This document shows, in pieces, positions 63,767-64,000 of a stretch of 64,000 bases of DNA. The notes under the pieces are model-generated. The model saw nothing but the letters and a program-made list of their open reading frames with translations, searched no databases and was not told the origin of the DNA. Numbering within the stretch: position 1 is the first letter of the stretch; each line of letters starts with the position of its first letter. The stretch is from contig CAYXVG010000003.1 in assembly GCA_964468205.1 (NCBI GenBank), positions 1 to 64,000 on the forward strand, written 5' to 3'. The position numbers and the translations under genes were made by a program. The DNA comes from CAWELS01 sp964468205. GTDB lineage: Bacteria; Acidobacteriota; Terriglobia; Bryobacterales; Bryobacteraceae.

Positions 63767-64000
63767 CTATCCCACCAGAACCGTTTCCACGAGCCCTAGA
63801 GCCAGTGCTGTAAAAATGATATCGAAACCGATGAGCAGCCGAAGCCATATCATGTTGTCGCCCGCCACGGGCTCGCCCGCCAGGAGGACGGTGGTCAACT
63901 GCATCGCCCCCATCAGCGCCGGAATAATCATCGGATAGACCAACACCGGCAGCATGAGTTCCCGGAGCCGCAGGTTCACGGTTAAGCCGCTGAACATGGT
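63767..64000 (-). CDS. ccmB: Heme exporter CcmB, C-terminal part (cut by window edge)
   Basis: The frame is open to the right edge; about 78 residues remain. LMLPVLVYPMIIPALMGAMQLTT is a typical late CcmB helix and ends in FTALALGLVETVLVG. CcmB is the membrane partner of the CcmA ATPase in heme handling. Gene order CcmB-CcmC-CcmD supports the call. Confidence 0.85.
   Translation of the reverse strand, partial: TMFSGLTVNLRLRELMLPVLVYPMIIPALMGAMQLTTVLLAGEPVAGDNMIWLRLLIGFDIIFTALALGLVETVLVG

Overview
The window looks like a GC-rich chromosomal segment from a member of the Acidobacteriota, most likely Bryobacterales/Solibacter-like. The evidence is many exported enzymes with twin-arginine leaders (sulfatases, Gfo/Idh/MocA oxidoreductases, enolase-superfamily and aldo/keto reductase proteins), acidobacterial-style secreted beta-lactamase-fold hydrolases and phytase-like propeller proteins, and long antisense shadow ORFs caused by strong GC bias at third codon positions. 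This placement is an inference; no rRNA gene is present.

Layout. 1-6.8 kb: tail of a cut-off gene, then a polysaccharide-degradation cluster (GH43 glycosidase, two sulfatases) and a convergent secreted PHP-type protein. 6.8-12.2 kb: a minus-strand run of two tandem serine hydrolases, a small hypothetical gene, a glycerophosphodiesterase, a META-domain protein and a DUF481 beta-barrel. 12.3-20.3 kb: a secreted nucleoside-hydrolase-like protein, a cation-efflux protein, the proton-translocating transhydrogenase operon pntAA-pntAB-pntB, an aldo/keto reductase and a three-gene osmoprotectant-type ABC importer. 20.3-27.8 kb: a methyltransferase, two Gfo/Idh/MocA oxidoreductases, a tightly overlapped sugar-metabolism operon, and a UPF0502/DksA-type/kinase-like group. 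27.8-42.2 kb: a phytase-like propeller, small hypotheticals, a diiron MBL protein, a noncanonical Mur ligase, an FKBP, a lactate permease, a heavy-metal P-type ATPase, a LarA-like protein without LarA catalytic residues, and an M14 peptidase.

Accessory region, about 42.5-54.56 kb. A PIN-domain gene overlaps an XRE-ImmA/IrrE gene whose promoter carries a perfect 10-bp inverted repeat. Next to it is a genomic island. A 33-bp stretch of the tRNA-Arg(ACG) gene at 54481-54557 is repeated exactly at 44341-44373, so the island (about 10.1 kb) sits at the 3' end of the tRNA. It holds a complete type I restriction-modification system (hsdM-hsdS-hsdR), a small HTH/RHH-like gene, a nucleotide-binding (NDT/TIR-like) plus winged-helix protein that may be an extra defence gene, and decayed pieces of a large helicase-nuclease, a DUF4258/YgiT module and an IS630 transposase. 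No integrase is visible. Beside the tRNA are two diverged copies of a ~360-bp repeat with a TATAAT box, a conserved hairpin and a long-range inverted repeat; this is the best candidate in the window for an undescribed element.

54.6-64 kb: core-like genes resume, with a third sulfatase (altered sulfatase motif), two secreted glycan-related proteins, a cupin, an M14-like carboxypeptidase overlapping an enolase-superfamily dehydratase, and cytochrome c maturation genes ccmD, ccmC and the end of ccmB at the right edge.
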